Assembly: GCA_016716305.1 (NCBI GenBank)
Contig: JADJWP010000002.1
Coordinates: forward strand, 1,052,501-1,116,500
Length of the DNA: 64,000 nt
Direction of reading: 5' to 3'
DNA from: Chloracidobacterium sp.
GTDB taxonomy: Bacteria; Acidobacteriota; Blastocatellia; Pyrinomonadales; Pyrinomonadaceae
Position numbers and translations under genes: made by a program. The notes beneath the pieces are model-generated. The model had not been told where the DNA came from, ran no database searches, and worked only from the letters and a program-made list of their open reading frames with translations. Of the stretch, positions 35,439 through 43,564 are shown one piece after another. Every line of letters starts with the position of its first letter. Within the stretch, counting starts at the first letter, position 1.

Positions 35439-36665
35439 ATGAATCTAAAGAATACGCGTTTACACATTCTTCGAAAGCCTACGCAGCTGTCGGCTTGCGC
35501 GAAGACCGGCGTGTCTCTCCATTGTCATACTGAGCATTCAAAGGAAATGCTCGACTTCGTTCCACACTACGCCGAAAAGCTTCCGATAATTGCGCAGTTC
35601 TGGAAACGCGAAAGAGATAATTACCTGAAAAAAGAAGGCAAGGGCATCGACTTCTCTAGCGCCTATTGGTCGCCACCAATGAATCCTGATGCGGTTTACG
35701 AGATCGAGAAAAAGCAGATCAACGATACGGGAATTGATGCGATCGTTTCATTGACTGACCATGACAGCATTGATGCGACGCTGAAGGTCAATGAAACCGA
35801 GCCGAATACACACGCGCCGATCTCTATGGAATGGACGGTTCCTTTTGAGTATGGCTATTTTCATGTTGGTGTCCATAATCTGCCAAAGGCCCGAGCAGTT
35901 GAACTGACCAAGACACTGCTTGATTACACCTTCATCGACGAGAATCATACGAACGAGAAACTCGCCGAGATGTTCGCGATGCTCAACGAGATCCCATCTG
36001 TGTTGGTAATACTGAACCACCCGCTATGGGATATCGAACTTGTTGGAAAGGAACGGCATGAGGCTTTGCTGAAAGACTTCATTCGTGTCCATGGAAAATG
36101 GATCCATGCATTCGAGATCAATGGTTTCCGTGCATGGTCGGAAAACAAGGCGGTCATCGAAATGGCAGAGTCCCTCGGAATGCCGATCGCCACTGGCGGT
36201 GACCGACACGGCTGCAAACCGAATACGGTGATCAATCTAACCAACGCCTCGACGTTTGATGAGTTCGTAGATGAGATCAGGGGCGAAAAACGGAGCGAGG
36301 TTGTGTTGATGCCGGAGTACGAGCATCCCATCCACTCGCGGCAGCTGCAAAGTTTCTCTGAGATACTGAACCACTACCCTGAATTTCCGGATGGCAGACA
36401 GCGATGGTTCGACCGCGTATATTTCGACGTCGGCGACGGTCACGGACTTCGCCAGCTTTCAGTCCACTGGCAGCGTGGCGGACCGACGTGGCTGCGATGG
36501 GCGATATGGACACTCGGAGTTTTGGGCAGCCCAAAGGTAAGGCCGGTCTTCCGCCTTGCACGCAAAAAACGCGACCGTGTGCCGAAACACGCGGCTGAAA
36601 CGCGATTTGAGATACCGAATGTCGAAGAGGTCGCGCACAGTTTGTCCTCGGAACCGGCTTCTTAG
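35439..36665 (+). CDS. PHP-domain metal-dependent hydrolase-like protein
   Basis: Protein of 408 residues. The PHP metal ligands are recognisable in order: HCH at 28-30 (SLHCHTEHSKE), TDHDS at about 107-111, an internal NHPLW near 192, FEINGFRAW near 222, and GGDRHG near 253. These are the motifs of PHP phosphoesterases, so a phosphatase or phosphodiesterase activity is plausible. The C-terminal 100 residues (after about 300) are specific to this protein and basic. GGAG precedes the ATG by eight bases. It is the first gene of a same-strand run with two glycosyltransferases and betaine-lipid genes, suggesting a substrate in lipid or glycolipid metabolism, but this is inference. Confidence 0.75.
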   Translation: MNLKNTRLHILRKPTQLSACAKTGVSLHCHTEHSKEMLDFVPHYAEKLPIIAQFWKRERDNYLKKEGKGIDFSSAYWSPPMNPDAVYEIEKKQINDTGIDAIVSLTDHDSIDATLKVNETEPNTHAPISMEWTVPFEYGYFHVGVHNLPKARAVELTKTLLDYTFIDENHTNEKLAEMFAMLNEIPSVLVILNHPLWDIELVGKERHEALLKDFIRVHGKWIHAFEINGFRAWSENKAVIEMAESLGMPIATGGDRHGCKPNTVINLTNASTFDEFVDEIRGEKRSEVVLMPEYEHPIHSRQLQSFSEILNHYPEFPDGRQRWFDRVYFDVGDGHGLRQLSVHWQRGGPTWLRWAIWTLGVLGSPKVRPVFRLARKKRDRVPKHAAETRFEIPNVEEVAHSLSSEPAS

Positions 36666-36720
36666 TTCGCATAATACGTTTTGTGGCACATGATCGGTGC
36701 CGAATAAAAGGGATCATTAG

Positions 36721-37977
36721 ATGGCGGTCATGGGCCGCCTATATATTTTAAAGAGCCAATTTTTTGTGAGCGAACTTTTAAGAATTGCATTTTTCCCCGA
36801 TTCGTATCTCGAGGTTAACGGAGCGGCAATGACCTGCAAGCGGTTGGTCGATTACGCCAAGCGAAACGATCGTCCATTCCTTGTTGTCCATGCAGCACCA
36901 AAGTCAGAGGCCTGGAAGGACGGCAGTGTTGATTATTTGGCCTTGAAACGCTCTCCGATCTCGTTCTCTCTCGACGAGGAACTAGCTTACGACCCATTGT
37001 TTCAGCGTCATACGAATAAGGTTTTACGAGCGCTGCTTGAGTTTCGCCCGGATATTATTCACATCACAGGACTTAATGATGTAGGTATAATGGGTTCTTA
37101 TCTTGCCTGGAAACTGCAGATCCCGCTACTTGGCTCGTGGCACACGAACGTACACGAGTTTGCTGCACAACGATTGCGAAGAATGCTTCGCTTTTTGCCC
37201 GACAAAATGGTCAACGGCATTTCGAATTTTGCCGAACGGAAGATACTCGACGGGACCGTTCTTTATTACAAGATGCCGAAGGTCGTACTTGCTCCGAATC
37301 AAGAGCTTGTCGAACTTCTCGGCCAAGGAACCCACCGGGTTTCTCGTCTGATGGGCCGCGGCGTCGATACCGAGATGTTCTCACCGTCAAAACGTACGGT
37401 TGATGATGAGATAATTCGACTTGGGTTCGTCGGTAGGCTTCGCGCGGAAAAGAATGTCAGGTTGTTGGTCGAACTGGAACACGCGTTGATCAAAGCCGGA
37501 AAGAAAGGATTCAAGTTTCTGATCGTCGGCGAAGGCAATGAGCGCGAGTATCTTGAAAAAAATCTCAAGAACGCTGAGTTTACTGGTTTTCTCTCGGGTG
37601 AAAAGCTGTCAGAAGCATACGCGAACATGGACATTTTCGTATTCCCGTCTGAAACTGATGCGTTCGGAAACGTAGCTCAAGAGGCCGCTGCATCGGGTGT
37701 TGTGCCGATAGTTTCGGACAAAGGCGGGCCTAAATATCTCGTGACGCACGGAGAAACCGGCTTCATCGCCGCCGGTTTCGACGATTTTCTTAAATACACG
37801 ATCGAATTGATGGAAGACAAAGACAAGCTTGAAGCAATGCGAATTCGGGCTCGTGACGGAGCCCTTTCGAGTTCCTGGGACACGATCTTCGCAGGCGTGT
37901 TTGATGCCTATGAAGAGACAATTCGCGTTGCCGAAATGCGAAAGAGAATAAATGAAGAAAAGGCAGGTGAACGGTAG
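36721..37977 (+). CDS. GT4-family glycosyltransferase
   Basis: GT-B glycosyltransferase of 418 residues if the ATG at 36721 is used. A GTG at 36766 gives the more usual family start (LLRIAFFPDSYLEVNG), so about 15 residues may be surplus. The N-terminal acceptor domain has GSWHTNVHEFAAQRLRR. The C-terminal domain has GFVGRLRAEKNVRLLVELE, FLIVGEGNEREYLE and the E-x7-E motif FPSETDAFGNVAQEAAASG near 305. The HTN.HEF and overall pattern resemble lipid-linked hexosyltransferases such as PimB/MgtA/SQD2 relatives. Donor and acceptor cannot be read from sequence. The position in the run leading to btaA-btaB suggests glycolipid synthesis. Confidence 0.88.
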   Translation: MAVMGRLYILKSQFFVSELLRIAFFPDSYLEVNGAAMTCKRLVDYAKRNDRPFLVVHAAPKSEAWKDGSVDYLALKRSPISFSLDEELAYDPLFQRHTNKVLRALLEFRPDIIHITGLNDVGIMGSYLAWKLQIPLLGSWHTNVHEFAAQRLRRMLRFLPDKMVNGISNFAERKILDGTVLYYKMPKVVLAPNQELVELLGQGTHRVSRLMGRGVDTEMFSPSKRTVDDEIIRLGFVGRLRAEKNVRLLVELEHALIKAGKKGFKFLIVGEGNEREYLEKNLKNAEFTGFLSGEKLSEAYANMDIFVFPSETDAFGNVAQEAAASGVVPIVSDKGGPKYLVTHGETGFIAAGFDDFLKYTIELMEDKDKLEAMRIRARDGALSSSWDTIFAGVFDAYEETIRVAEMRKRINEEKAGER

Positions 37978-38036
37978 GATAATGGAGTAGTCAGCTTCCT
38001 TTGTTCGACACTCCGAAGCGGAGTTGGGTCGGATTT

Positions 38037-38840
38037 ATGAAAGAGATCACGTTTGAAGAAACTGCGGTAGAAACATCGTCGAATACGATCGGCGATGCCC
38101 TGCGGTCACTCTGGAAAGACCCGGGTCAGTTCGTCCGACTTTGGAATTACAAAGGTGCCATCTTGAGCGGCATTGTTCGTGCACCGATTTTTCTTGCCAC
38201 CTATTTGATCGGAAAGGAAACGCTCCGACTTGCGATCGCTGCGGCCCTTGTTCAGTTCAGTTTCCGTTTCTTATTTGCGGGTGTCGCAGGTGCGTTGATC
38301 CAATCGTTTCGGCGTGTAGAGCCTTTCTGGAAGGCCCTTTTGGCGATCTTGCTATTGATCCCTCTCGTCAGTCACGTTCTTGAATTCCTTCTTCAGACGA
38401 TCTTCGGCTTTCTAACATCAACACAGGACCTGACCGGTGACGCGATCCTTCGTTCGATCTGCTTTTCGATCATTTCGGCCCTGTTCACCCTCTTCGCCAT
38501 GCGGCGCGGCGTCATGATCGTCGGTGAATCGGAAAGCAAATCGTTGATGAGCGACCTCTCGCGGTTGCCGGTGATCATTTTCCATTTCCTCGCCTTCATC
38601 CCGAACGAGATCTCGTTCATGCTTCGCCGCGGAGCGTTCCTTGCCGCCCTGATCGCTCTCGGTGCTTTTGGCATTTTTTCGCAGCTCATCTGCTGGGCAT
38701 TCACGAACAAGGCTTCATGGACCTACGGGAACGGAAGAGAACTCGCTGTCCTGAAATACTGGGGTGTCGACGGCATGATACTCCTCGTCATTGCTGTTGC
38801 GCTGTCGTCGTTCGTATATTCGAGGAAGCGAAAACACTAA
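38037..38840 (+). CDS. Multi-pass membrane protein between two glycosyltransferases
   Basis: About 267 residues from the ATG at 38037. A TTG 12 codons upstream is less likely. Roughly five or six hydrophobic segments are visible: around ILSGIVRAPIFLATYLI, LAIAAALVQFSFRFLFAGVAG, LLAILLLIPLVSHVLEFLL, ICFSIISALFTLFAM, GAFLAALIALGAFGIFSQL and MILLVIAVALSSFVY. The N-terminus is acidic and cytoplasmic. No family is recognised. Its 3' end is read out of frame by the open frame of the next gene, whose real start lies beyond the stop. By position it may be a membrane partner in glycolipid assembly or export. Confidence 0.7.
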   Translation: MKEITFEETAVETSSNTIGDALRSLWKDPGQFVRLWNYKGAILSGIVRAPIFLATYLIGKETLRLAIAAALVQFSFRFLFAGVAGALIQSFRRVEPFWKALLAILLLIPLVSHVLEFLLQTIFGFLTSTQDLTGDAILRSICFSIISALFTLFAMRRGVMIVGESESKSLMSDLSRLPVIIFHFLAFIPNEISFMLRRGAFLAALIALGAFGIFSQLICWAFTNKASWTYGNGRELAVLKYWGVDGMILLVIAVALSSFVYSRKRKH

Positions 38841-38851
38841 CCTACTCCGCC

Positions 38852-40216
38852 GTGACGCCGCAAGATATCAAGTCAGTCCACATTACGAATTATTACCACA
38901 AGAACTCTGGTGGGATCAGCACGTCGTTCAATAATCTATTAGCGGCCGCCGGCCGACACCAGCGTCACGTTCGTTTGATCGTACCGGGCGAGGTCGAAAC
39001 CATCGAAGAGGTCAACGAATTCGCCAAGATCTACTACGTTCCGGCCAAGTATTCGCCTGTTTTCGACAAACGATATCGAGTGATGATGCCCTGGCATTAC
39101 ATGAGATCAGAGTCGCCGATCAGAAAGATATTATTGGCCGAGATGCCCGACATAATCGAGGTCACCGACAAATATACGCTCAGTTTGATCGGCGCAATGA
39201 TCAGAACGAATAATTTCAAACGGTTGGGAAGACCCATACTCGTTCACTTTTCATGCGAACGAATGGATGACAATGTTGAATCGTTCCTGCTCGGCGGATC
39301 GATCGGCCGATGGCTGTCGCGGCGAATCGTTGGCAATTATTTGATGCCGAGCTTCGATTTTCACATAGCAAACTCGGAGTACACTGCCGAGGAGTTCAGA
39401 CAGTCAACCTTACCCGCCTCGAACGACCGCCGCTTGAAGTTCTTTTTCAACAAATGCTGGCAATGGCTGAAAAGTCCTCGCATCGATCTAAGTCAGCGCA
39501 TCATCGTTTGTCCAAGGGGAGTTGACTCGGTCCTTTTCACACCCGACCGGAGATCGGAGAAGATTCGGGTCGATATGTGTCGACGAGCCTCGATCCCGGA
39601 AAGCTCGGTCGTCATGTTGTACGCCGGCAGGATCTCGCCCGAAAAGAACATCGGACTTCTTGTCGATACGATGAAAGAGTTGACGAAAGATGCTACACGC
39701 GATTTCCGTTTGATCGTTGCCGGTGCCGGACCGCTGAGTGACGAACTTCGCGAACGATCGACCCGCGAGGCAGACGGCCGGATTATTCAGATCGGCCACC
39801 TCGAAAAGAAGACACTTGCAGATTTTTACGCGAACGCTGATGTTTTCGTGCACCCGAATCCGAAAGAACCGTTCGGGATCGCACCTCTTGAGGCAATGGC
39901 CTCGGGTGTGCCGACCGTCGCACCGAACTCCGGCGGCATACTCTCATACGCAACTGAATCGAACGCCTGGCTGACCGAACCTAACGGACCCGCATTTGCG
40001 AAAGCAATACTGAGGGTGCTCGACGATGACCCGGAAAGGCTCAGGAAAGTCACTGAAGCGGTCGCGACCGCGCGTGCAAATACGAGAGAGATCGCGACCG
40101 ATCGGCTTTTTGATGCGTACGACCGGATCTTCGAGGTGTTTCACACCGAACCGGAACTCTTCACGGATGTCGCGGCGTCGCATTCGTTCGACTATACTGT
40201 GCTTTTGGATGATTGA
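38852..40216 (+). CDS. Second GT4-family glycosyltransferase
   Basis: GT-B enzyme of about 454 residues from a GTG at 38852 (VTPQDIKSVHITNYYHKNSGG). An open frame reaches back to 38717, but those codons overlap the membrane protein gene and look random. The N-terminal NSGGISTSFNNLL is the usual G-G-x-x glycine loop. The C-terminal domain has YAGRISPEKNIGLLVDTM, VAGAGPLSDELRE and the E-x7-E motif NPKEPFGIAPLEAMASG near 350. An insertion of about 30 residues (STLPASNDRRLKFFFNKCWQ) lies before the linker. It overlaps the start of the permease gene by eight bases. Confidence 0.9.
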   Translation: MTPQDIKSVHITNYYHKNSGGISTSFNNLLAAAGRHQRHVRLIVPGEVETIEEVNEFAKIYYVPAKYSPVFDKRYRVMMPWHYMRSESPIRKILLAEMPDIIEVTDKYTLSLIGAMIRTNNFKRLGRPILVHFSCERMDDNVESFLLGGSIGRWLSRRIVGNYLMPSFDFHIANSEYTAEEFRQSTLPASNDRRLKFFFNKCWQWLKSPRIDLSQRIIVCPRGVDSVLFTPDRRSEKIRVDMCRRASIPESSVVMLYAGRISPEKNIGLLVDTMKELTKDATRDFRLIVAGAGPLSDELRERSTREADGRIIQIGHLEKKTLADFYANADVFVHPNPKEPFGIAPLEAMASGVPTVAPNSGGILSYATESNAWLTEPNGPAFAKAILRVLDDDPERLRKVTEAVATARANTREIATDRLFDAYDRIFEVFHTEPELFTDVAASHSFDYTVLLDD

Positions 40217-41309
40217 TCTCGTACTTGCAAATTTGCGTGTTCGTCCGCTTCGTACACTGATCAGTGTCGTCGGGGTCGCATTGGGCGTTATCCTCGTCGT
40301 GCTGTTTACGGGTTTAGCCCGCGGAATGACCAACGAAATGGCAAAACGCGCGGCGAATTGGAAGGCCGAGATCGTGTTCACGCGCCCGGGAGCAATGGGC
40401 CTTGATAGTTCAAACGCTCCCGTGCAGACGGCCTATGCCGAAAGGCTTCTTCGAATCGAGGGTGTCAAATCGACGGTTCCTGTTTATCGTTATATCACTG
40501 CAAGCACAAAGGGTCGTTGGGGTATCCAGCAGATCGATGGCGTCGATTGGGAACCGTTTGCGGCAATGAACGATATGCAGATCCTTGCAGGCCGCCCGGT
40601 TCGGGCGGACGACGAGGTGATCTTTGATGAGCGACAGATGAGGGACGACGGTCTTAAGGTCGGTGACCCGGTCGAGCTCTTTGGCGGCAAGTCCTACAAG
40701 GTAGTGGGCGTTTTTTCGCCACCGTCTGGCTCACGCATTAAGATGTCGCTAGGCGCTCTCCAGCGCGTGCTCGAATCGGAAGGCAGGTGTACATACATTC
40801 TCGTCAAGGTGCATGATGACGCTGACGTCAACGCCGTCGCCGCGCGCATAAATCAGGAATTGCCCGGAAACAAGGTAAATCTTACTAGCGATTTTGTTAT
40901 CGATGCACAGCAGCGTATCCCCGGGTTGAATACGCTCCTGCGCGTTCTGGTTGGCTTAGGAGCATTCGTCAGCACCATCTTTGTTTTGTTATCGATGTAT
41001 ACAACGGTCACGGAACGACGAAAAGAGATCGGGATCTTAAAATCGCTCGGAGCGTCAAAGGGATTCATCATCAAGACGATCGAAGGCGAGGCATTATTGA
41101 TCGGCGTGCTTGGGGTCGTTTTCGGACTTCTGATCGCATTGTTGGCAGCTGAGGCGATCGGTCGCGGATATGAGCTCTCGATCGAATTCAGTGCGGGTTG
41201 GGTCATAACAGCGATCTTGATCGCGATCGTCGGCAGCCTTATCGGTGCGCTTTATCCTGCCTGGAGAGCATCCGATATTGATCCGGTAGAAGTGATGGCA
41301 AACGAATAG
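40209..41309 (+). CDS. MacB/FtsX-type ABC transporter permease
   Basis: Protein of about 366 residues from the ATG at 40209. A membrane anchor near 18-38 (LISVVGVALGVILVVLFTGLA) is followed by a large extracytoplasmic MacB_PCD-like domain (about 45-240) and three C-terminal helices (LVGLGAFVSTIFVLLSMYTTV; LLIGVLGVVFGLLIALLAA; VITAILIAIVGSLIGAL). RRKEIGILKSLGASKGFI and PAWRASDIDPVEVM are FtsX-family signatures. MacB/LolCDE-type permeases mechanically move lipids, lipoproteins or toxins. No ATPase gene is adjacent, so the partner must be elsewhere. It overlaps the upstream glycosyltransferase by eight bases. Confidence 0.88.
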   Translation: MIDLVLANLRVRPLRTLISVVGVALGVILVVLFTGLARGMTNEMAKRAANWKAEIVFTRPGAMGLDSSNAPVQTAYAERLLRIEGVKSTVPVYRYITASTKGRWGIQQIDGVDWEPFAAMNDMQILAGRPVRADDEVIFDERQMRDDGLKVGDPVELFGGKSYKVVGVFSPPSGSRIKMSLGALQRVLESEGRCTYILVKVHDDADVNAVAARINQELPGNKVNLTSDFVIDAQQRIPGLNTLLRVLVGLGAFVSTIFVLLSMYTTVTERRKEIGILKSLGASKGFIIKTIEGEALLIGVLGVVFGLLIALLAAEAIGRGYELSIEFSAGWVITAILIAIVGSLIGALYPAWRASDIDPVEVMANE

Positions 41310-41423
41310 CCAAAGTCCTTTTTTGTTCACACAGTCTTAACTTCACTGTGATGCAGATTTCCGCTCGGGCCGACAAACTTGCACATTCATGCACGTTTAC
41401 ATATCGATGGCGATCTCCTCAGA

Positions 41424-42662
41424 ATGAAACCCGAGACCACAATTCGTACAGCGGTTCAGAACAAACATCTCACATCAAAAGAGGGAATGCTGCAGCGACT
41501 CTTCGCCGCATGGTTCGACGCCTTCGTCTATAACCAGATCTGGGAGGATCCGCGAGTCGATATTGAAGCACTTCGGATCGATGAAGATTCTAGGATACTA
41601 ACGATCTCGTCAGGCGGCTGTAACGCGCTGAATTACCTGCTTGAATCGCCTGAGCATGTTACTGCCGTCGATCTTAATCAAAATCACATATATCTGCTCA
41701 ACCTAAAGATCGCGGCTTGTAGATTCATGCCTGGATACTCGGAGTATTTCGAATTCTTTGGTACGGGTAAAGGACCAGACACTCAAGCCAATTACATCAA
41801 ATACATCGCGAACAACCTGGATCGCAGAACTCGAAGTTTTTGGGAATCGAACACACTTGGGGGAAGCATTCTTTTTGGTGACAGGATCAGCTTCTTTCGA
41901 AATGACGGTCTTTACGAACATTCGAGAAACGGTTATTTTCTCAGGTTTTTTCATCGACTTGCCCGGCTGCTTGGATGTCGTCCGGAAGCCGTTCTCGAGG
42001 CCCGAAACCTCGACGAACAACAGCAGCTCTTTGCCGAACACATCGATCCTTTCTTCGACAGCCTTATCATCAGAACCGTTGGCAAATTGCCAGTCACGAT
42101 GTTTGGACTCGGAATACCGCCGCAGCAGTATGAAGAGCTGAAAAAAGATCTGTCCGAGAACGGCAGTGTTATCGACATCTATCGCGAACGAGCAAAGCGG
42201 CTCGCCTGCGATTTTCCGATCACTGAGAACTACTTCGCATGGCAGGCGTTCGGAAGGATCTACGACACAGAAAAAAGACAGGCAATACCGGAATATTTGA
42301 AAGAAGCGAATTTCGAAGTGCTGCGGTCAAATATTGGTCGGCTGACATCCAAGGTTGGCAGCGCAACTGACGAGATCGTCAATAGTCCCCTTGGGACATT
42401 CAATCGGTTTGTTCTGCTCGACGCCCAGGATTGGATGAATTCCGAACAAGTGGCCGAACTGTGGGCCGCCATCGCTGAAAGATCGAAACCAGGTGCACGG
42501 GTCATTTTTCGAACGGCCGGTTCCGCCTCACCAGTCGAATCCTCGCTGCCCAATGAACTGCGTAGTAGATTCCAATACGACGGAGAAACTTCGGCTAGAC
42601 TTTTCAAGAGCGACCGAGCGTCGATCTATGGCGGCTTTCATTTATACGAATTTCTGGCCTGA
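41424..42662 (+). CDS. btaA: BtaA, S-adenosylmethionine:diacylglycerol 3-amino-3-carboxypropyl transferase (DUF3419)
   Basis: First enzyme of betaine-lipid synthesis, moving the 3-amino-3-carboxypropyl group of SAM to diacylglycerol to give diacylglyceryl-homoserine at the inner membrane. About 412 residues from the ATG at 41424, close to characterised BtaA. The DUF3419 hallmarks are present: FVYNQIWEDPRVDIEAL near 36-52, the SAM-binding ISSGGCNALNYLL near 61-73, HVTAVDLNQNHIYLLNLK, and QAFGRIYD and RLTSKVGSATDEIVNSP later. A TTG at 41379 is an alternative start; no strong SD is seen for either. btaB begins 12 bases after the stop. Confidence 0.85.
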   Translation: MKPETTIRTAVQNKHLTSKEGMLQRLFAAWFDAFVYNQIWEDPRVDIEALRIDEDSRILTISSGGCNALNYLLESPEHVTAVDLNQNHIYLLNLKIAACRFMPGYSEYFEFFGTGKGPDTQANYIKYIANNLDRRTRSFWESNTLGGSILFGDRISFFRNDGLYEHSRNGYFLRFFHRLARLLGCRPEAVLEARNLDEQQQLFAEHIDPFFDSLIIRTVGKLPVTMFGLGIPPQQYEELKKDLSENGSVIDIYRERAKRLACDFPITENYFAWQAFGRIYDTEKRQAIPEYLKEANFEVLRSNIGRLTSKVGSATDEIVNSPLGTFNRFVLLDAQDWMNSEQVAELWAAIAERSKPGARVIFRTAGSASPVESSLPNELRSRFQYDGETSARLFKSDRASIYGGFHLYEFLA

Positions 42663-42674
42663 AGGTTAATTCAA

Positions 42675-43319
42675 ATGGACGATGCCTTCAAAACGATGGA
42701 TCGGATGTATCGGCTTCAACGGTACTTCTACGACGCGACCCGCAAATACTATTTGCTTGGTAGAGACCGGCTTCTGGACGAGATGGAAATAAATCCGGAC
42801 GAGAGCGTTCTCGAGGTTGGCTGCGGAACGGCAAGAAATCTGATCATACTAGCAAAGAGATATCCGTCGGCATCATTTTATGGTCTCGATGCTTCAGCAG
42901 CGATGCTCCAAACGGCGCGATCGAAGATCGCTGCATCCCGGGTACCCACAATCACGCTCCGAACTGCTCTCGCTGATGATTTCGAACATCAAAAAACGTT
43001 CGCCTTGAATGAGCCGTTTGGTAAGATATTTTTTTCGTACTCGATCTCAATGATCCCCTCGTGGCGGAACGCGATCGAAAACTCCCTGCGCAACCTCCCT
43101 TCAGGCGGTCGACTTTACATAGTAGATTTCTACGACTTTGAGGGCCTTCCGCGTCTCTTTCAGAAACTCCTCAAATGGTGGCTGATAAAATTTAACGTGC
43201 AATTCTGGGAAGATCTGATGCCTTTTCTCGATTCGCTCGAAACCGACGGGCGCTTTGGTGTCTCGATAAGACCTCTTTTCAACCGCAACTCGTTCATAGC
43301 GTCCATACAGGTTCGCTAG
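42675..43319 (+). CDS. btaB: BtaB-like SAM-dependent N-methyltransferase
   Basis: Class I methyltransferase of 214 residues. VLEVGCGTARNLIIL near 40-54 is the SAM-binding motif I, FYGLDASAAMLQTAR motif II, and GKIFFSYSISMIP the motif around the active site. The N-terminus (MDRMYRLQRYFYDATRKYYLLGRD) resembles BtaB, which trimethylates diacylglyceryl-homoserine to the betaine lipid DGTS. The assignment rests mainly on adjacency and co-orientation with btaA, the classic btaA-btaB pair; alone it would be called a generic methyltransferase. Confidence 0.8.
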   Translation: MDDAFKTMDRMYRLQRYFYDATRKYYLLGRDRLLDEMEINPDESVLEVGCGTARNLIILAKRYPSASFYGLDASAAMLQTARSKIAASRVPTITLRTALADDFEHQKTFALNEPFGKIFFSYSISMIPSWRNAIENSLRNLPSGGRLYIVDFYDFEGLPRLFQKLLKWWLIKFNVQFWEDLMPFLDSLETDGRFGVSIRPLFNRNSFIASIQVR

Positions 43320-43489
43320 CCCTGCATTCCGTCCTGTCCATTCATAATTGGCCTTCGCTAATCTCCATTTTTTTGGAAAAGACATCAAATTATTGTTACA
43401 AATTCGTGAATGAGCCTATTTAACTTATTTATGTGCAACAGTTAAGTATTGGTACGACTTTTGCTAATTTGTCCAGCAAGTTACGCTAA

Positions 43490-43527
43490 TTCATTGTTTA
43501 CGTTGTTCTGATCTTTCAAACAATGAA
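43490..43527 (+). promoter_or_regulatory. Inverted repeats in the leader of the Oar-like receptor gene
   Basis: TTCATTGTTT at 43490-43499 is complementary to AAACAATGAA at 43518-43527. Within the 3' arm, CTTTCA at 43513-43518 can instead pair with TGAAAG at 43524-43529. They lie about 40-75 bases before the start codon and are not followed by a T-run, so they do not look like a terminator. Regulatory meaning is a guess. The rest of 43320-43564 shows nothing I can name. Confidence 0.3.
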
Positions 43528-43564
43528 AGCGGCTTTTGTTTAGACGATTCAAATGGAGGGCAAA

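Noticed and set aside
38717..38851. 45-codon N-terminal extension of the second glycosyltransferase
   Set aside because: It overlaps the end of the membrane-protein gene and its codons look random; GTG at 38852 fits the family start.
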